Below are positions 8,770-16,756 of a stretch of 64,000 nucleotides of DNA, one piece after another. The position numbers and the translations under genes were made by a program. The stretch spans positions 22,786-86,785 of the forward strand of contig JAXGMN010000053.1 of assembly GCA_040768665.1 (NCBI GenBank), written 5' to 3'. Numbering within the stretch: the stretch's first letter is position 1; each line of letters starts with the position of its first letter. This stretch comes from JABWBD01 sp040768665. Its GTDB lineage: Bacteria; Planctomycetota; Planctomycetia; Pirellulales; Thermoguttaceae. The notes beneath the pieces were generated by a model. It searched no databases. It was not told the DNA's origin and worked only from the letters and a program-made list of their open reading frames with translations.

Positions 8770-9231
8770 ATGAAGACCGTCCGTTGCCGCAGGGCCTTTA
8801 CGCTGATTGAGGTGCTGATTGTTGTCGTGATCATGGCCGTACTGGCCGCCGTGATCATCCCGCAGTTTTCCTCCTCGACGAAGGATGCTCAGGAAAACAC
8901 GGCCAGGTTTAATGCCCACACCATGCGCAGCCAGATCGAACTGTACCGGGCCCACCACTTCGGCAAGCTGCCGGCGCTAGCCACGTTCGCCGACCAGCTC
9001 ACGAAGCCGACCAACGCTCAGGGTCAGACCGGCGAGCCTGGACCGAGTTTCCCGTTTGGCCCCTACATGGGGGAAGTCCCCATGAATCCCTTCAACAACT
9101 TGAACACGGTCGAGGCCGGCACGGGTGGCAACGGCACCGGAAGCAGCGGCTGGCAATATGACGAAGCAACGGGCGGTATCTGGCCGAATCATTCCGGATA
9201 CGTCTCGACGAGCACAACGACGACCCCGTAG
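8770..9231 (+). CDS. Pseudopilin / prepilin-type N-terminal methylation domain protein (GspG-like)
   Basis: A 153-residue protein starting with a type IV prepilin signal: MKTVRCRRA, then FTLIEVLIVVVIMAVLAAVIIPQF. Cleavage is expected between Ala9 and Phe10 (alanine instead of the usual glycine), leaving Phe at +1 and Glu at +5. The hydrophobic helix is followed by a short helical region (DAQENTARFNAHTMRSQIELY) and a small loop-rich C-terminus with Gly, Thr and Ser. This fits a GspG-like major pseudopilin or one of the many planctomycete pilin-like proteins. AAAGGAA lies about 10 bases before the ATG. It is a single-gene unit with its own promoter and a strong terminator. Confidence 0.85.
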   Translation: MKTVRCRRAFTLIEVLIVVVIMAVLAAVIIPQFSSSTKDAQENTARFNAHTMRSQIELYRAHHFGKLPALATFADQLTKPTNAQGQTGEPGPSFPFGPYMGEVPMNPFNNLNTVEAGTGGNGTGSSGWQYDEATGGIWPNHSGYVSTSTTTTP

Positions 9232-9292
9232 TCCCATTGCCGCCTCGGTCGGATCCCTCTTCAGCGGAAAACGATCATGTCGGCCGTGTCTC

Positions 9293-9329
9293 ACGAGCAA
9301 GAGTTCTTCGAAACTCTTGCTCGTTTTTC
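9293..9329 (+). terminator. Rho-independent terminator after the pseudopilin gene
   Basis: The stem ACGAGCAAGAGTT pairs with AACTCTTGCTCGT around a short CTTCGA-type loop and is followed by TTTTTC. It lies about 60 bases after the stop at 9231. Confidence 0.9.
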
Positions 9330-9365
9330 ATTGCGCCGGCTGGTGCGTGCGTGTGGTTCCGAAAC

Positions 9366-10403
9366 CTAGAAATCCGTGTCGATGTCGGCTCGCGTCAGGT
9401 ACCAGTTTTCGGCATCCAGGAGGTTGGACGGGGGCCCCGACGCAATGCCGCCGCCTAAGATCATCAGTTTCCAATCACACGGACGGCTCCAGAAACCGCA
9501 CCGTCGCAGGATCCGGACAAATTTCGAGTTGCCCAGGAATGTCGTGACCACCGCGTGCGCACCGTCCCGTTTCACGCGTACGAGTAATTCCGTCAACGCG
9601 GCATGGAGATATCTTGGATCGCGGCCGAAAAAGTCGCTGATGTACACGTAATGGTCACGCGTGGAAAAGACGACATAGGCAAGCAGCTCGTCTGTTCGGC
9701 CGGACAGACAGAACACCTGGTGTTTCATGATCGGACAGCGTCCGAACCGCCAGTTCAGGTAGGTCGACGTTCGCTCCCCAATCACCCCGAGATCTCTCGA
9801 AGCCGACTGCCAGAGACGGTCGAACCGGTCGTCAAACTGCTCCTGGATCGTCGACCGAAGCCGCGACCGCCGATCCCACGACCCGGGCGAGGCGAGGCGG
9901 AGAAACCAATCCGCACATTTCAGTGCAGCCGTCCCGGCCAACGAACCGGCGCCGCAGTGATTCGCCATGGATTTCCAGCAAAGCGGCTTGGCCCATCGCC
10001 CCAGTTTTCCCACCGTTTGGTAGCCCGCATGCCGGAAGATCGGCTCTGACAGATCGTTGGGAAGCGCATAGAGCAACCGCAGTCCGCACTGTTCCGCCGC
10101 CCCGGTTACTTCTCGCTCCAGGGCTCTTGCCGGGCCGAACGCACGGTGGCGCCGGTCGACATTCATATCGATCGCCTGCCCTGCGGTGACCGCCTCGTCG
10201 AATAGTCTCAGCCGCCGCCGCATCAGACCTGCCCCGCCGACTATGTCTTCCGAGCAAGATCTCGCGATCCATCCGATCGCTGGACCGCCCTCATACAGCC
10301 ACTGGTACCGCTCGCGACCGGTCCCCGGCAAGTTCCGGCTCCAGAGGTCGAGAACGGCCGACCGCTGCACGTGAGGATCGAGGGCAGAAATGGTGTAGTT
10401 CAT
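9366..10403 (-). CDS. GNAT-family N-acetyltransferase
   Basis: A 345-residue soluble protein of the GNAT fold (Acetyltransf_9 type). The acetyl-CoA-binding region is around residues 75-110 (ITAGQAIDMNVDRRHRAFG-like strand and loop, with R-x-x-x-x-G-x-A replaced by RRHRAFGPA). It is followed by LLYALPNDLSEPIFRHAGY, the usual strand-helix before the last GNAT strands. A second half with DHYVYISDFFGRDPRYLHAAL hints at a duplicated GNAT domain. Its start overlaps the stop of the acyl ligase gene by 4 bases (ATGA), so the two are translationally coupled. With the carrier protein upstream it probably transfers an acyl group made by that pair; the acceptor is unknown. Confidence 0.8.
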   Translation of the reverse strand: MNYTISALDPHVQRSAVLDLWSRNLPGTGRERYQWLYEGGPAIGWIARSCSEDIVGGAGLMRRRLRLFDEAVTAGQAIDMNVDRRHRAFGPARALEREVTGAAEQCGLRLLYALPNDLSEPIFRHAGYQTVGKLGRWAKPLCWKSMANHCGAGSLAGTAALKCADWFLRLASPGSWDRRSRLRSTIQEQFDDRFDRLWQSASRDLGVIGERTSTYLNWRFGRCPIMKHQVFCLSGRTDELLAYVVFSTRDHYVYISDFFGRDPRYLHAALTELLVRVKRDGAHAVVTTFLGNSKFVRILRRCGFWSRPCDWKLMILGGGIASGPPSNLLDAENWYLTRADIDTDF

Positions 10404-12064
10404 CGAATCACGGGGACTTCCAGGACAGGTTCACACTCGGCAATGCAGAGGGAGTCCGGCTGGTTTCGCAAAAGTCCCAACCGATCGATTTTGCCATTGC
10501 CCGATCGGGGCAGAACATCCCGAAACTCGATCACTTGCGGCACCATGAAGTTCTCGAGCCGACACGCGCAATGCCGCAGCAGCTCTTGCTCGCCGAGCCA
10601 GCTACCTCGGCGGCGAGACACCACCGCCTTGATCGCCTGGCCGAGGATCGCATCCGGAATGCCCACGACAGCCGCCTCGGCGACCTCGGGATGGCTGCAC
10701 AGGGCGTTTTCCACCTCTCTGGGGCTGACTTTCTCGCCGCGGCTTTTGATGATGTCGTCTTTGCGGCCGGTGAAGTACAGGTAGCCTTCTTCGTCCATTC
10801 GGAACAGATCGCCCGTGTGGAGCACTTTTTCGTCCGGCAGCGGCCCCGGCTTCAGCGCCCGGTCGGTCTCTTCGGGAAGCTCCCAGTAGCCCTTCATTAC
10901 GTGAGAGCCGCGGATGACCAGCTCACCCGATGAACCCCGGCCGAGTCGCCGGCCTCGCGCATCCACGAGATAGACTTCCTCATTCGGCATCCCCCGGCCA
11001 ACCGACCCCGGGCGAATGTCGATCTGGTCCGGCGGCAAGTAGGTTACTCGCGTGCACTCCGTCTGGCCGTACATCGAGTAGATCTTCGTGGTCGGCAGCA
11101 ATTCGTGAAGGCGCAGGAGGTGGTCCGTTGGCAACGCCGCTCCGGCACTGGTAATGTAACGCAGTCCAGACAAGTCGTAATGCGTAAGGTCCAGTTGAAG
11201 CAAGATCGCGGCGATCGTAGGGACGAGAGGGAGCCCGGTTGCCCGCTCCTCCACGAGCTTGCGCAGAATCGCGTGCGGATACGCAAACGAGGGTTCCAGA
11301 ACGACGGTCCCGCCGAACTTCGCTGCCATCAACACCTGATAAAGGCCGTAGCCGAAGGATAGGGGGAGCACGTTAAGGATCACATCGTCCTGCGTGTTTC
11401 CCAGGTATGTTGTGATCGAATCGATCGCCGCAACCATGTTCCGATGGGTGAGCATCACGCCCTTGGGTTGGCCTGTCGAACCCGACGTATAGAGCAACGC
11501 CGCAAGGTCCAGATCGATCGTAGACTTGTGCGGGGGGGTGACGTCGGGGGCGTGCCTTTCCATTGCCTCGCCCCAGCCCACGCACTTCCCGCCGGCAAAG
11601 GGCGGTTCATCCGCTGGTCCGGTCGTGATCACCGTGTGCAGATTCGCCGGCGGCCGTCTCATTTCCCTCGCCAGGCTCGCCAGCTTCCGCCCGGACGCGA
11701 TCATGGCTACGGCCCGCGAGTTGTCGAGCACGAATGCCAGCTTTTCGGCCTTGGTGGTGGAATTGACCATCATGAAGACGCCGCCGGCTTTCAGAATGCC
11801 GAATACCGCCACCACGGCTTCGCAACAATTGTCCAGGCAGACAGCGACTCGATCACCGCGCTTCACGCCAAGCGCCAGTAGTGCATGCGCGAGACGGTTG
11901 CAGTCGCTTTCCAGTTGGGCATAACTCCAGCGGCGACCTCCACAGACGAGGGCTGCCTTGTCCGGGTACCGGCCGGCGGTGTGCTCAAGGAAGGTCTCGA
12001 CTTGCACCTTCGTACTCCCCGCGCTGGGCGTTGGAGACTGCTGAAAGAGAGGACGGGCAGTCAA
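10400..12064 (-). CDS. AMP-dependent acyl-CoA synthetase / acyl-ACP ligase (class I adenylate-forming)
   Basis: About 554 residues with all core motifs of the adenylate-forming family. The P-loop is YTSGSTGQPKGVMLTH (near residue 190), the A5 motif SMYGQTECTR, the hinge GDLFRMDEEGYLYFTGRKDD, and the C-terminal A10 motif PRSGNGKIDR with its catalytic lysine. It activates a carboxylic acid as an acyl adenylate and passes it to CoA or a carrier protein. The start appears to be TTG at 12064 after a GGGTGG-like site. It follows an acyl carrier protein gene by about 40 bases and overlaps the GNAT gene by 4. This order suggests loading of an acyl or aminoacyl group onto the carrier protein. It resembles ligases linked to exopolysaccharide loci. 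Confidence 0.9.
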   Translation of the reverse strand: MTARPLFQQSPTPSAGSTKVQVETFLEHTAGRYPDKAALVCGGRRWSYAQLESDCNRLAHALLALGVKRGDRVAVCLDNCCEAVVAVFGILKAGGVFMMVNSTTKAEKLAFVLDNSRAVAMIASGRKLASLAREMRRPPANLHTVITTGPADEPPFAGGKCVGWGEAMERHAPDVTPPHKSTIDLDLAALLYTSGSTGQPKGVMLTHRNMVAAIDSITTYLGNTQDDVILNVLPLSFGYGLYQVLMAAKFGGTVVLEPSFAYPHAILRKLVEERATGLPLVPTIAAILLQLDLTHYDLSGLRYITSAGAALPTDHLLRLHELLPTTKIYSMYGQTECTRVTYLPPDQIDIRPGSVGRGMPNEEVYLVDARGRRLGRGSSGELVIRGSHVMKGYWELPEETDRALKPGPLPDEKVLHTGDLFRMDEEGYLYFTGRKDDIIKSRGEKVSPREVENALCSHPEVAEAAVVGIPDAILGQAIKAVVSRRRGSWLGEQELLRHCACRLENFMVPQVIEFRDVLPRSGNGKIDRLGLLRNQPDSLCIAECEPVLEVPVIR

Positions 12065-12106
12065 GCCACCACCCGTTGCAGAGCCAGTCTTTTACAGCAG
12101 TCTTGC

Positions 12107-12430
12107 TTAAGAGGGCGCCGCTTCATCGGCCGCGTATCCCCGTAGAGGATCGGTCATGCCGTCGACCACCGGCAGCCCTAACGAACTGCCGAGCTTGCTC
12201 TCGACGAATCGCACCAGATTGCTGATGGAATCGAGGTTCTCCGGCACCAGTTCCTCGTCGGTCACGGCAATCGAAAAGCGTTCGCCCAAGAAGGCGATCA
12301 GCTCGAGCACTCCGGTCGAGTCGATCAGGCCCTGCTCGAGAAAGGATTCTTCGTCGGAAAACGTGATCTCTTGTCCGAAAAGGAAATTGTCTTGGACGAA
12401 CTGCCGGATAGCTTCTACGGTTTGGTTCAT
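12107..12430 (-). CDS. Acyl carrier protein-like protein
   Basis: About 107 residues from ATG 12430. The helical core has the carrier-protein motif GLIDSTGVLELIAFLGERF around residues 35-53; the serine of the Asp-Ser pair is the expected 4'-phosphopantetheine site. Conserved features around it include FLEQ before the site and the later helix VTDEELVPENLDSISNLV. A tail of about 25 residues (LGLPVVDG...) extends beyond the usual ACP length. It is the first gene of a three-gene set with an acyl ligase and a GNAT transferase, so it is probably the carrier for that ligase rather than the fatty-acid synthesis ACP. Confidence 0.9.
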   Translation of the reverse strand: MNQTVEAIRQFVQDNFLFGQEITFSDEESFLEQGLIDSTGVLELIAFLGERFSIAVTDEELVPENLDSISNLVRFVESKLGSSLGLPVVDGMTDPLRGYAADEAAPS

Positions 12431-12477
12431 ACGTGACCCCTGATCTTCCGTGTTTGAAACGCGACAATCGGGTGATG

Positions 12478-12566
12478 AAGAAGGGAACGGGCTCCGCAAG
12501 ACTCGGTATCTTCGCCCGCGTCAACCCGCTATGGATTGCCGGGCCTGTCCCCTTCTTTGTCAGGCC
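12478..12566. repeat. REP-like palindromic element (GGGACAGG/CCTGTCCC family)
   Basis: AAGAAGGGAACGGGCTCCG at the left pairs imperfectly with GCCTGTCCCCTTCTTTG at the right. Relatives with the same ends (GGCTC near one end, CTGTCCCC-TTTTG at the other) occur at 14571-14651, 23871-23970 and 43809-43890, with weaker ones near 33321-33407 and 42350-42388. Confidence 0.6.
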
Positions 12567-12802
12567 AACCTCGACACTCGGGAATCGCAACCAAGGATAG
12601 CATGCCGGTATGGGGCGGGGCGGGTTCCAGGGCTGGCCGATTGTGCCGTGCGCAGCCGACCGATCGTTCGATTCGGCATGCTCGCCTCAACCGTCACAAC
12701 CCGCTTGATTCTCACCCCGACGCTCGCCATGAAAGCAACCCTCAAGTGGTGAAGACATGGGGATTTCGTCCGCCTGCTTGGTTTCGAGTTTTATCGGAAG
12801 AA

Positions 12803-12836
12803 AACAGCCCGGCTGCTCGGAAGCAGCCGGGCTGTT
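12803..12836 (-). terminator. Terminator-like hairpin after the Gfo/Idh gene; same hairpin recurs at 24106
   Basis: A perfect 15-bp stem (AACAGCCCGGCTGCT / AGCAGCCGGGCTGTT) with a 4-base loop. On the minus strand it is followed by TTTTC-like sequence, so it can terminate the minus-strand gene ending at 12932. A nearly identical hairpin at 24106-24139 is not at a gene end. Confidence 0.6.
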
Positions 12837-12931
12837 GAGGTGCGGCTTGGGTGCATCCGGCGGCGCGGGGCCGACGAGGAAAACAGCTCCGTTCCCCTCG
12901 CGCCGCAACTCCTCCGTTCTCCCAATACTTC

Positions 12932-14428
12932 TCAGACGTCTTCCGGCTTGGGTACCACGAACGGTGCGCGATATTCCCGCGAAAGCATCGCGTTGGCCTG
13001 GTCGTTGCCGATAAACGTTTCCGATTGCGGATCGAATTGCAGAAGCGGCCCGATGGAGAACGGAGTCCGCTTGAGGTCCACGCCGTACTTCTCCGTCTTT
13101 TCCACGATCCGCTCGAGCGTTGCGACGTTGTCGTCCATGCTCTTGATGTCCCGGACCATCGCCTTGAGCTCATCGACGGAGACTTTGTGGTCTTCGCCAA
13201 GATAGTAGGAAATGTTGCCGATGTGGCTCAGACCGGCCGAGAGATGCCCGCAAAGCGCGTCGGACTTCAGCAGCGAAGGATCGTTGGCCTGCACGGCATC
13301 GAGGAAGTTGCCGAAATGGTTGCCGCTTCCCTTGAACTCCTGGATCTTCTTGCCCTCCAGGTCGAACGCCGCGGATTGATCGTAGCTCGACTGGACGAGA
13401 TATCCCGTCGTGCCGTACGAAATCACCCCGACTTTCGCGCCAAGCACGTCCGGGGTATCCAGGCCGTAGGTTTCGAAGACGATGCACTTGTCGCCGTAAT
13501 CGTAGATCGTCGTCTCGATGTTGCCCGTGTCGCCCGCGTCGATGAAATCGGGATCCTTCATCTCGACGTCATACCCGAGCCGGCCGCCCCAGGTAATCAC
13601 CGAGTTGGGGAAACGGTCGATCCCGAGGTGCCAGCGGGCGATGTCGGTCTGGTGCGGGCCCTGGTTGCCGAGGTCGCCGTTGCCCCACATCCGCTGCCAG
13701 TGCCAGTCGTAGTGGAACTTCGGCCGGGTCAAAGCGGCCATCGGCGCCGGACCGCTCCACAGATTGTAGTCGACTTCCTTCGGCACCTCGTACTCGCCGC
13801 GAGGACCAATCGACTTGCGGCGGCGGTAGCAGAGGCCGCGGGCAAACTTCACCTCGCCGATCCCGCCGTCGTGGATGAACCGAACGGCGTCGATGTTCGA
13901 CGGATTGGAGCGGCACTGCGTTCCCACCTGGCAGCACATCTTATACTTCTTCGCCGCCGCGACCAGCGCGCGACCTTCATGAACGTTGTGCGAGATCGGC
14001 TTCTCGAGGTAGCAGTGCTTCTTGGCCTGCATCGCCCAGACGCCGCATAGCGCATGCCAGTGGTTGGAGGAGGCGTTGCTGACGACGTCTACCGCGGTGT
14101 CGTCGAAAGCCTTTCGCATGTCGGTGATGAATTTCGGCCGGACTCCGCCCTGCCGCTTGGCGATTTCATCGCACTTCTTCTCCTTGGTGGAGTCCGGGTC
14201 GCAAAGGTAACGGATTTCGGTTCGCGGGTCCTTCACCCACTCCATGCAATGGGAGCCCCAGCCCCTTCCCCCCACTCCAACCACGCACACGCCGATTTTC
14301 TCGTTGGCGCCGACCTGGCCGCGTGCCTGGCCAGCAAAGAGATTGGCCATGCCGGCTGACGTGGCGCCGGCCGCGGCCATGGCAAACAGGGAGTCTTCCA
14401 GAAAACGCCTTCTCGAGAGTTTGGTCAT
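12932..14428 (-). CDS. Gfo/Idh/MocA family oxidoreductase with Tat signal
   Basis: A 498-residue protein with a twin-arginine export signal (LSRRRFLEDSLFAMAAAGATS). A Rossmann domain follows with GVGGRG at residues 51-56, and the family catalytic motif EKP is at 142-144 within YLEKPISHN. The C-terminal alpha/beta domain contains NLWSGPAP and KFHYDWHWQRMWGNGDLGNQGPH, typical of the large secreted planctomycete branch. Family members are NAD(P)-dependent sugar or sugar-derivative oxidoreductases; the exported ones are abundant in planctomycetes, with substrates mostly unknown. It appears to be a single-gene unit: a terminator-like hairpin lies about 95 bases after its stop, and the next gene upstream is divergent. 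Confidence 0.9.
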   Translation of the reverse strand: MTKLSRRRFLEDSLFAMAAAGATSAGMANLFAGQARGQVGANEKIGVCVVGVGGRGWGSHCMEWVKDPRTEIRYLCDPDSTKEKKCDEIAKRQGGVRPKFITDMRKAFDDTAVDVVSNASSNHWHALCGVWAMQAKKHCYLEKPISHNVHEGRALVAAAKKYKMCCQVGTQCRSNPSNIDAVRFIHDGGIGEVKFARGLCYRRRKSIGPRGEYEVPKEVDYNLWSGPAPMAALTRPKFHYDWHWQRMWGNGDLGNQGPHQTDIARWHLGIDRFPNSVITWGGRLGYDVEMKDPDFIDAGDTGNIETTIYDYGDKCIVFETYGLDTPDVLGAKVGVISYGTTGYLVQSSYDQSAAFDLEGKKIQEFKGSGNHFGNFLDAVQANDPSLLKSDALCGHLSAGLSHIGNISYYLGEDHKVSVDELKAMVRDIKSMDDNVATLERIVEKTEKYGVDLKRTPFSIGPLLQFDPQSETFIGNDQANAMLSREYRAPFVVPKPEDV

Positions 14429-14753
14429 CGATTTCTCCTGTAGGATTGACGGGAAATGGGCCGGAGGAATGTCGATGCGGCATGGCCGCGGCGGGACACC
14501 TTAAACCCTAATTATCGCATCTCACGGGCCGCGCCGCCATAGGGGCTCGTGTGCGACGAAGAGGCCTCGACAAAACGGGGACCGGCTCCGAGCCAAGCAC
14601 AGGCAAATCACGCAGAATGTGGGTCCTGGCGAGGTGCCTGTCCCCGTTTTGCCAGGACCACGAATTTCCCGGCCCGATTGCTCCGCCGACCCCGCGGAGG
14701 TACGATGGCGGCGCGTGCCAACGGTTCACACACTCGCAGGAAAGGGAATGGCG
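14429..14753. other. Divergent intergenic region with a REP-like element
   Basis: This is the region between the divergent Gfo/Idh and hydrolase-like genes. The main content is the palindromic element at 14571-14651. No clear promoter could be assigned. Confidence 0.5.
14571..14651. repeat. REP-like palindromic element with CAAAACGGGGA/TCCCCGTTTTG ends
   Basis: An 11-bp perfect terminal inverted repeat encloses ACCGGCTCCGAGCCAAGCAC and GGCGAGGTGCCTG. The element at 23871-23970 is the same sequence in reverse orientation: CAGGCACCTCGC, then CTTGGCTCGGAGCCAGTCCCCGTTTTG, with only a few differences. Confidence 0.8.
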
Positions 14754-16634
14754 ATGAACGTACTTCGAGTCTTCATCCTCTGGCTCCTGTCGACCGCTTT
14801 CGTTTCCGCAGAGCCGCTGACCCTCTCTCGTGACGAGCGGCCCCAGTGGCTTCGGCGGGATGGCATCGTGATGGCCGGAAGCTGGGAGCCGCTGTTGTTT
14901 CGGGTCCGGCGCGACGGCAGCGAAGGTTACGCGCCCTCGGCCGAGCAGCTCGCCGGCTACCGCCGCGAGCACAGCCCTGAAATGGTGGCCCGGCTCAAGG
15001 AGTTGGGAGTGAATTTCGTGATGATGCACTGCTACAAGGGCGGCGGTCTGCAGGCCGAACGCGAGAGCATGCAAGACGCCGTGAAGTTCGCCCGACTCTG
15101 CCACGACGCCGGGCTGCGGGTGGGAGTCTACAACTACAGCGGCGCCTTCATCTGGGAACTCTTCTTCAAAGAAAAGCCGGAGGCGGACGCCTGGGTCGTG
15201 CATAAGCCCGATGGCTCTCCAATGACCTATGGCCAGGCCAAATATCGATACTACTGGAACCGCAACCATCCCGACGCCCTGGAGTTCTACAAGGGCCTCG
15301 TCCGATTCGCCGTCGAAGAAATCCAGACCGACCTGGTCCACTTCGACAACTACGTGATCGGTCCCGGCTGGGACACCAATTCAGTCGAGCGGTTTCGCCG
15401 GTATCTCGGCGACACCTTCTCGGCGCAAGAGCGCCGTGAAGCCGGGATCGGCGACCTGGCTTCCGTGGCGCCGCCGAAAGCGCTCTCGGCGGATCTGTTG
15501 AGCTATTCCTGGGCCGACTTCACCTCGCGCTCGCTGGCCGAATCGTACTGCACCATGGGCCGTTACGCCCGCTCCCTGCGTCCGGATGTGCTTGTCGAAT
15601 GCAACCCGGGGCCGGTGCAGCCCACGCTGTCGGTGCCCGTCGATCATGGCCGATTGCTTCCGTGCGGAGAGGCTTATTGGGACGAAAGCCGGGTTCCGAC
15701 CTACGAAGATGGAAAGCTGCGCAGCCGAATCCGGACCTGCAAGGTCGGCCGGTGTATGAACAACACCGTTTTCAGCTACATTACAACGCCGCTGGAAGCG
15801 GCCGAATCGATGGCGTTCAACCTCGACTGCCTGGGGGCAATCTGCTGGTTCGAGTACGGTAAGCTTGTCGAGCGGCCCGGCGTCGACAAGCCGATGTCCG
15901 AAGCGCTTGGCCCCTATGTCCGATTCTTCCATAACCACCGCGACCTGCTTCGCGATGCCGACGTGGTGGCGGACGTCGCCGTGCTCCGCAGCTTTCCGTC
16001 CCAGATCTTCGGCGGATCGAAGTATGCCCGGCAGACCTCCGCGGTGGAAGACGCCCTGATCCTCAGCCGCGTGCCGTTTCAGATCCTCTACGATCATCAG
16101 CTTGCCGACGCGGGCCGTTATCGCACCCTGGTCCTCGCCGGCTGCGCGGCAATGTCGGACCAACAGTTGGAGCAGGTCCGTGCCTACGTCGACAAGGGCG
16201 GGCGGCTATGCGTGGTTGGCCCTCTGGCAACGCACGACCACTGGATGCGACCGCGAACGAAGCCCGGTCTGGACGACTTGCCCGACAGCCGCACCCTGCG
16301 GGTGAGCGAAAATGGCGATTCCCTCGCGGCAATTCGAAAGGCGTGCGGCACGTTCTCTGCGACAGTGGATGCGCAGCCGGGGCTCTGCGCCGAGTATACC
16401 GCTCAGGAGAAGCGGCGGTTGGTGCACCTGGTGAACTACCGTCCGGACGAACTGCTAAGAGACGTCGCCGTTGCGGTCCGGATCCCACAGGGGCGGAAGG
16501 TCCGATCGGTGCGGTTGGTCAGCCCGGATCACAGCGATTTCCCAGCGATTGTGCCCAAAATCGCAGGCCAGAGCGTGTCGTTTACGGTGCCGGAAGTTGC
16601 GGTGTATACGATCGCGGTGATCGAACTGCAATAG
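14754..16634 (+). CDS. Secreted TIM-barrel glycoside-hydrolase-like protein with GATase-like domain
   Basis: About 626 residues from ATG 14754, which has AGGAAAGGG about 8 bases upstream. The frame is open upstream to 14619, but that part runs through a repeat. A signal peptide (NVLRVFILWLLSTAFVSA) is followed by a barrel-like domain with strands such as VNFVMMHCYKGG, LRVGVYNYSGAFIWE, and DLVHFDNYVIGPGWD, and an ECNPGP strand. From about residue 410 a domain like the trimerisation/GATase-like domain of GH42 beta-galactosidases follows (YRTLVLAGCAAMSDQQLEQV, then GGRLCVVGP), with a small beta-sandwich at the end. It is probably an exported carbohydrate-active enzyme, but no family signature fixes substrate or catalytic residues. 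Confidence 0.75.
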   Translation: MNVLRVFILWLLSTAFVSAEPLTLSRDERPQWLRRDGIVMAGSWEPLLFRVRRDGSEGYAPSAEQLAGYRREHSPEMVARLKELGVNFVMMHCYKGGGLQAERESMQDAVKFARLCHDAGLRVGVYNYSGAFIWELFFKEKPEADAWVVHKPDGSPMTYGQAKYRYYWNRNHPDALEFYKGLVRFAVEEIQTDLVHFDNYVIGPGWDTNSVERFRRYLGDTFSAQERREAGIGDLASVAPPKALSADLLSYSWADFTSRSLAESYCTMGRYARSLRPDVLVECNPGPVQPTLSVPVDHGRLLPCGEAYWDESRVPTYEDGKLRSRIRTCKVGRCMNNTVFSYITTPLEAAESMAFNLDCLGAICWFEYGKLVERPGVDKPMSEALGPYVRFFHNHRDLLRDADVVADVAVLRSFPSQIFGGSKYARQTSAVEDALILSRVPFQILYDHQLADAGRYRTLVLAGCAAMSDQQLEQVRAYVDKGGRLCVVGPLATHDHWMRPRTKPGLDDLPDSRTLRVSENGDSLAAIRKACGTFSATVDAQPGLCAEYTAQEKRRLVHLVNYRPDELLRDVAVAVRIPQGRKVRSVRLVSPDHSDFPAIVPKIAGQSVSFTVPEVAVYTIAVIELQ

Positions 16635-16756
16635 CACACCCGGCAATGCACGTGAATCGGCAAAGGAAAGACCGTGCGCGGCATTCACCGTCAGCAGCGG
16701 TCGAACTGTCTTCTTGTGCGTCCGTCGTGCGTCCGTCGCGGAGGTTCGAAACGTGG

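Larger units (their letters stand above)
12431..12931. other. 500-base intergenic region with a REP-like element and a terminator hairpin
   Basis: It contains a palindromic repeat at about 12478-12566 and the hairpin at 12803-12836. The rest (about 12570-12800) shows no convincing coding sequence. Confidence 0.6.
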
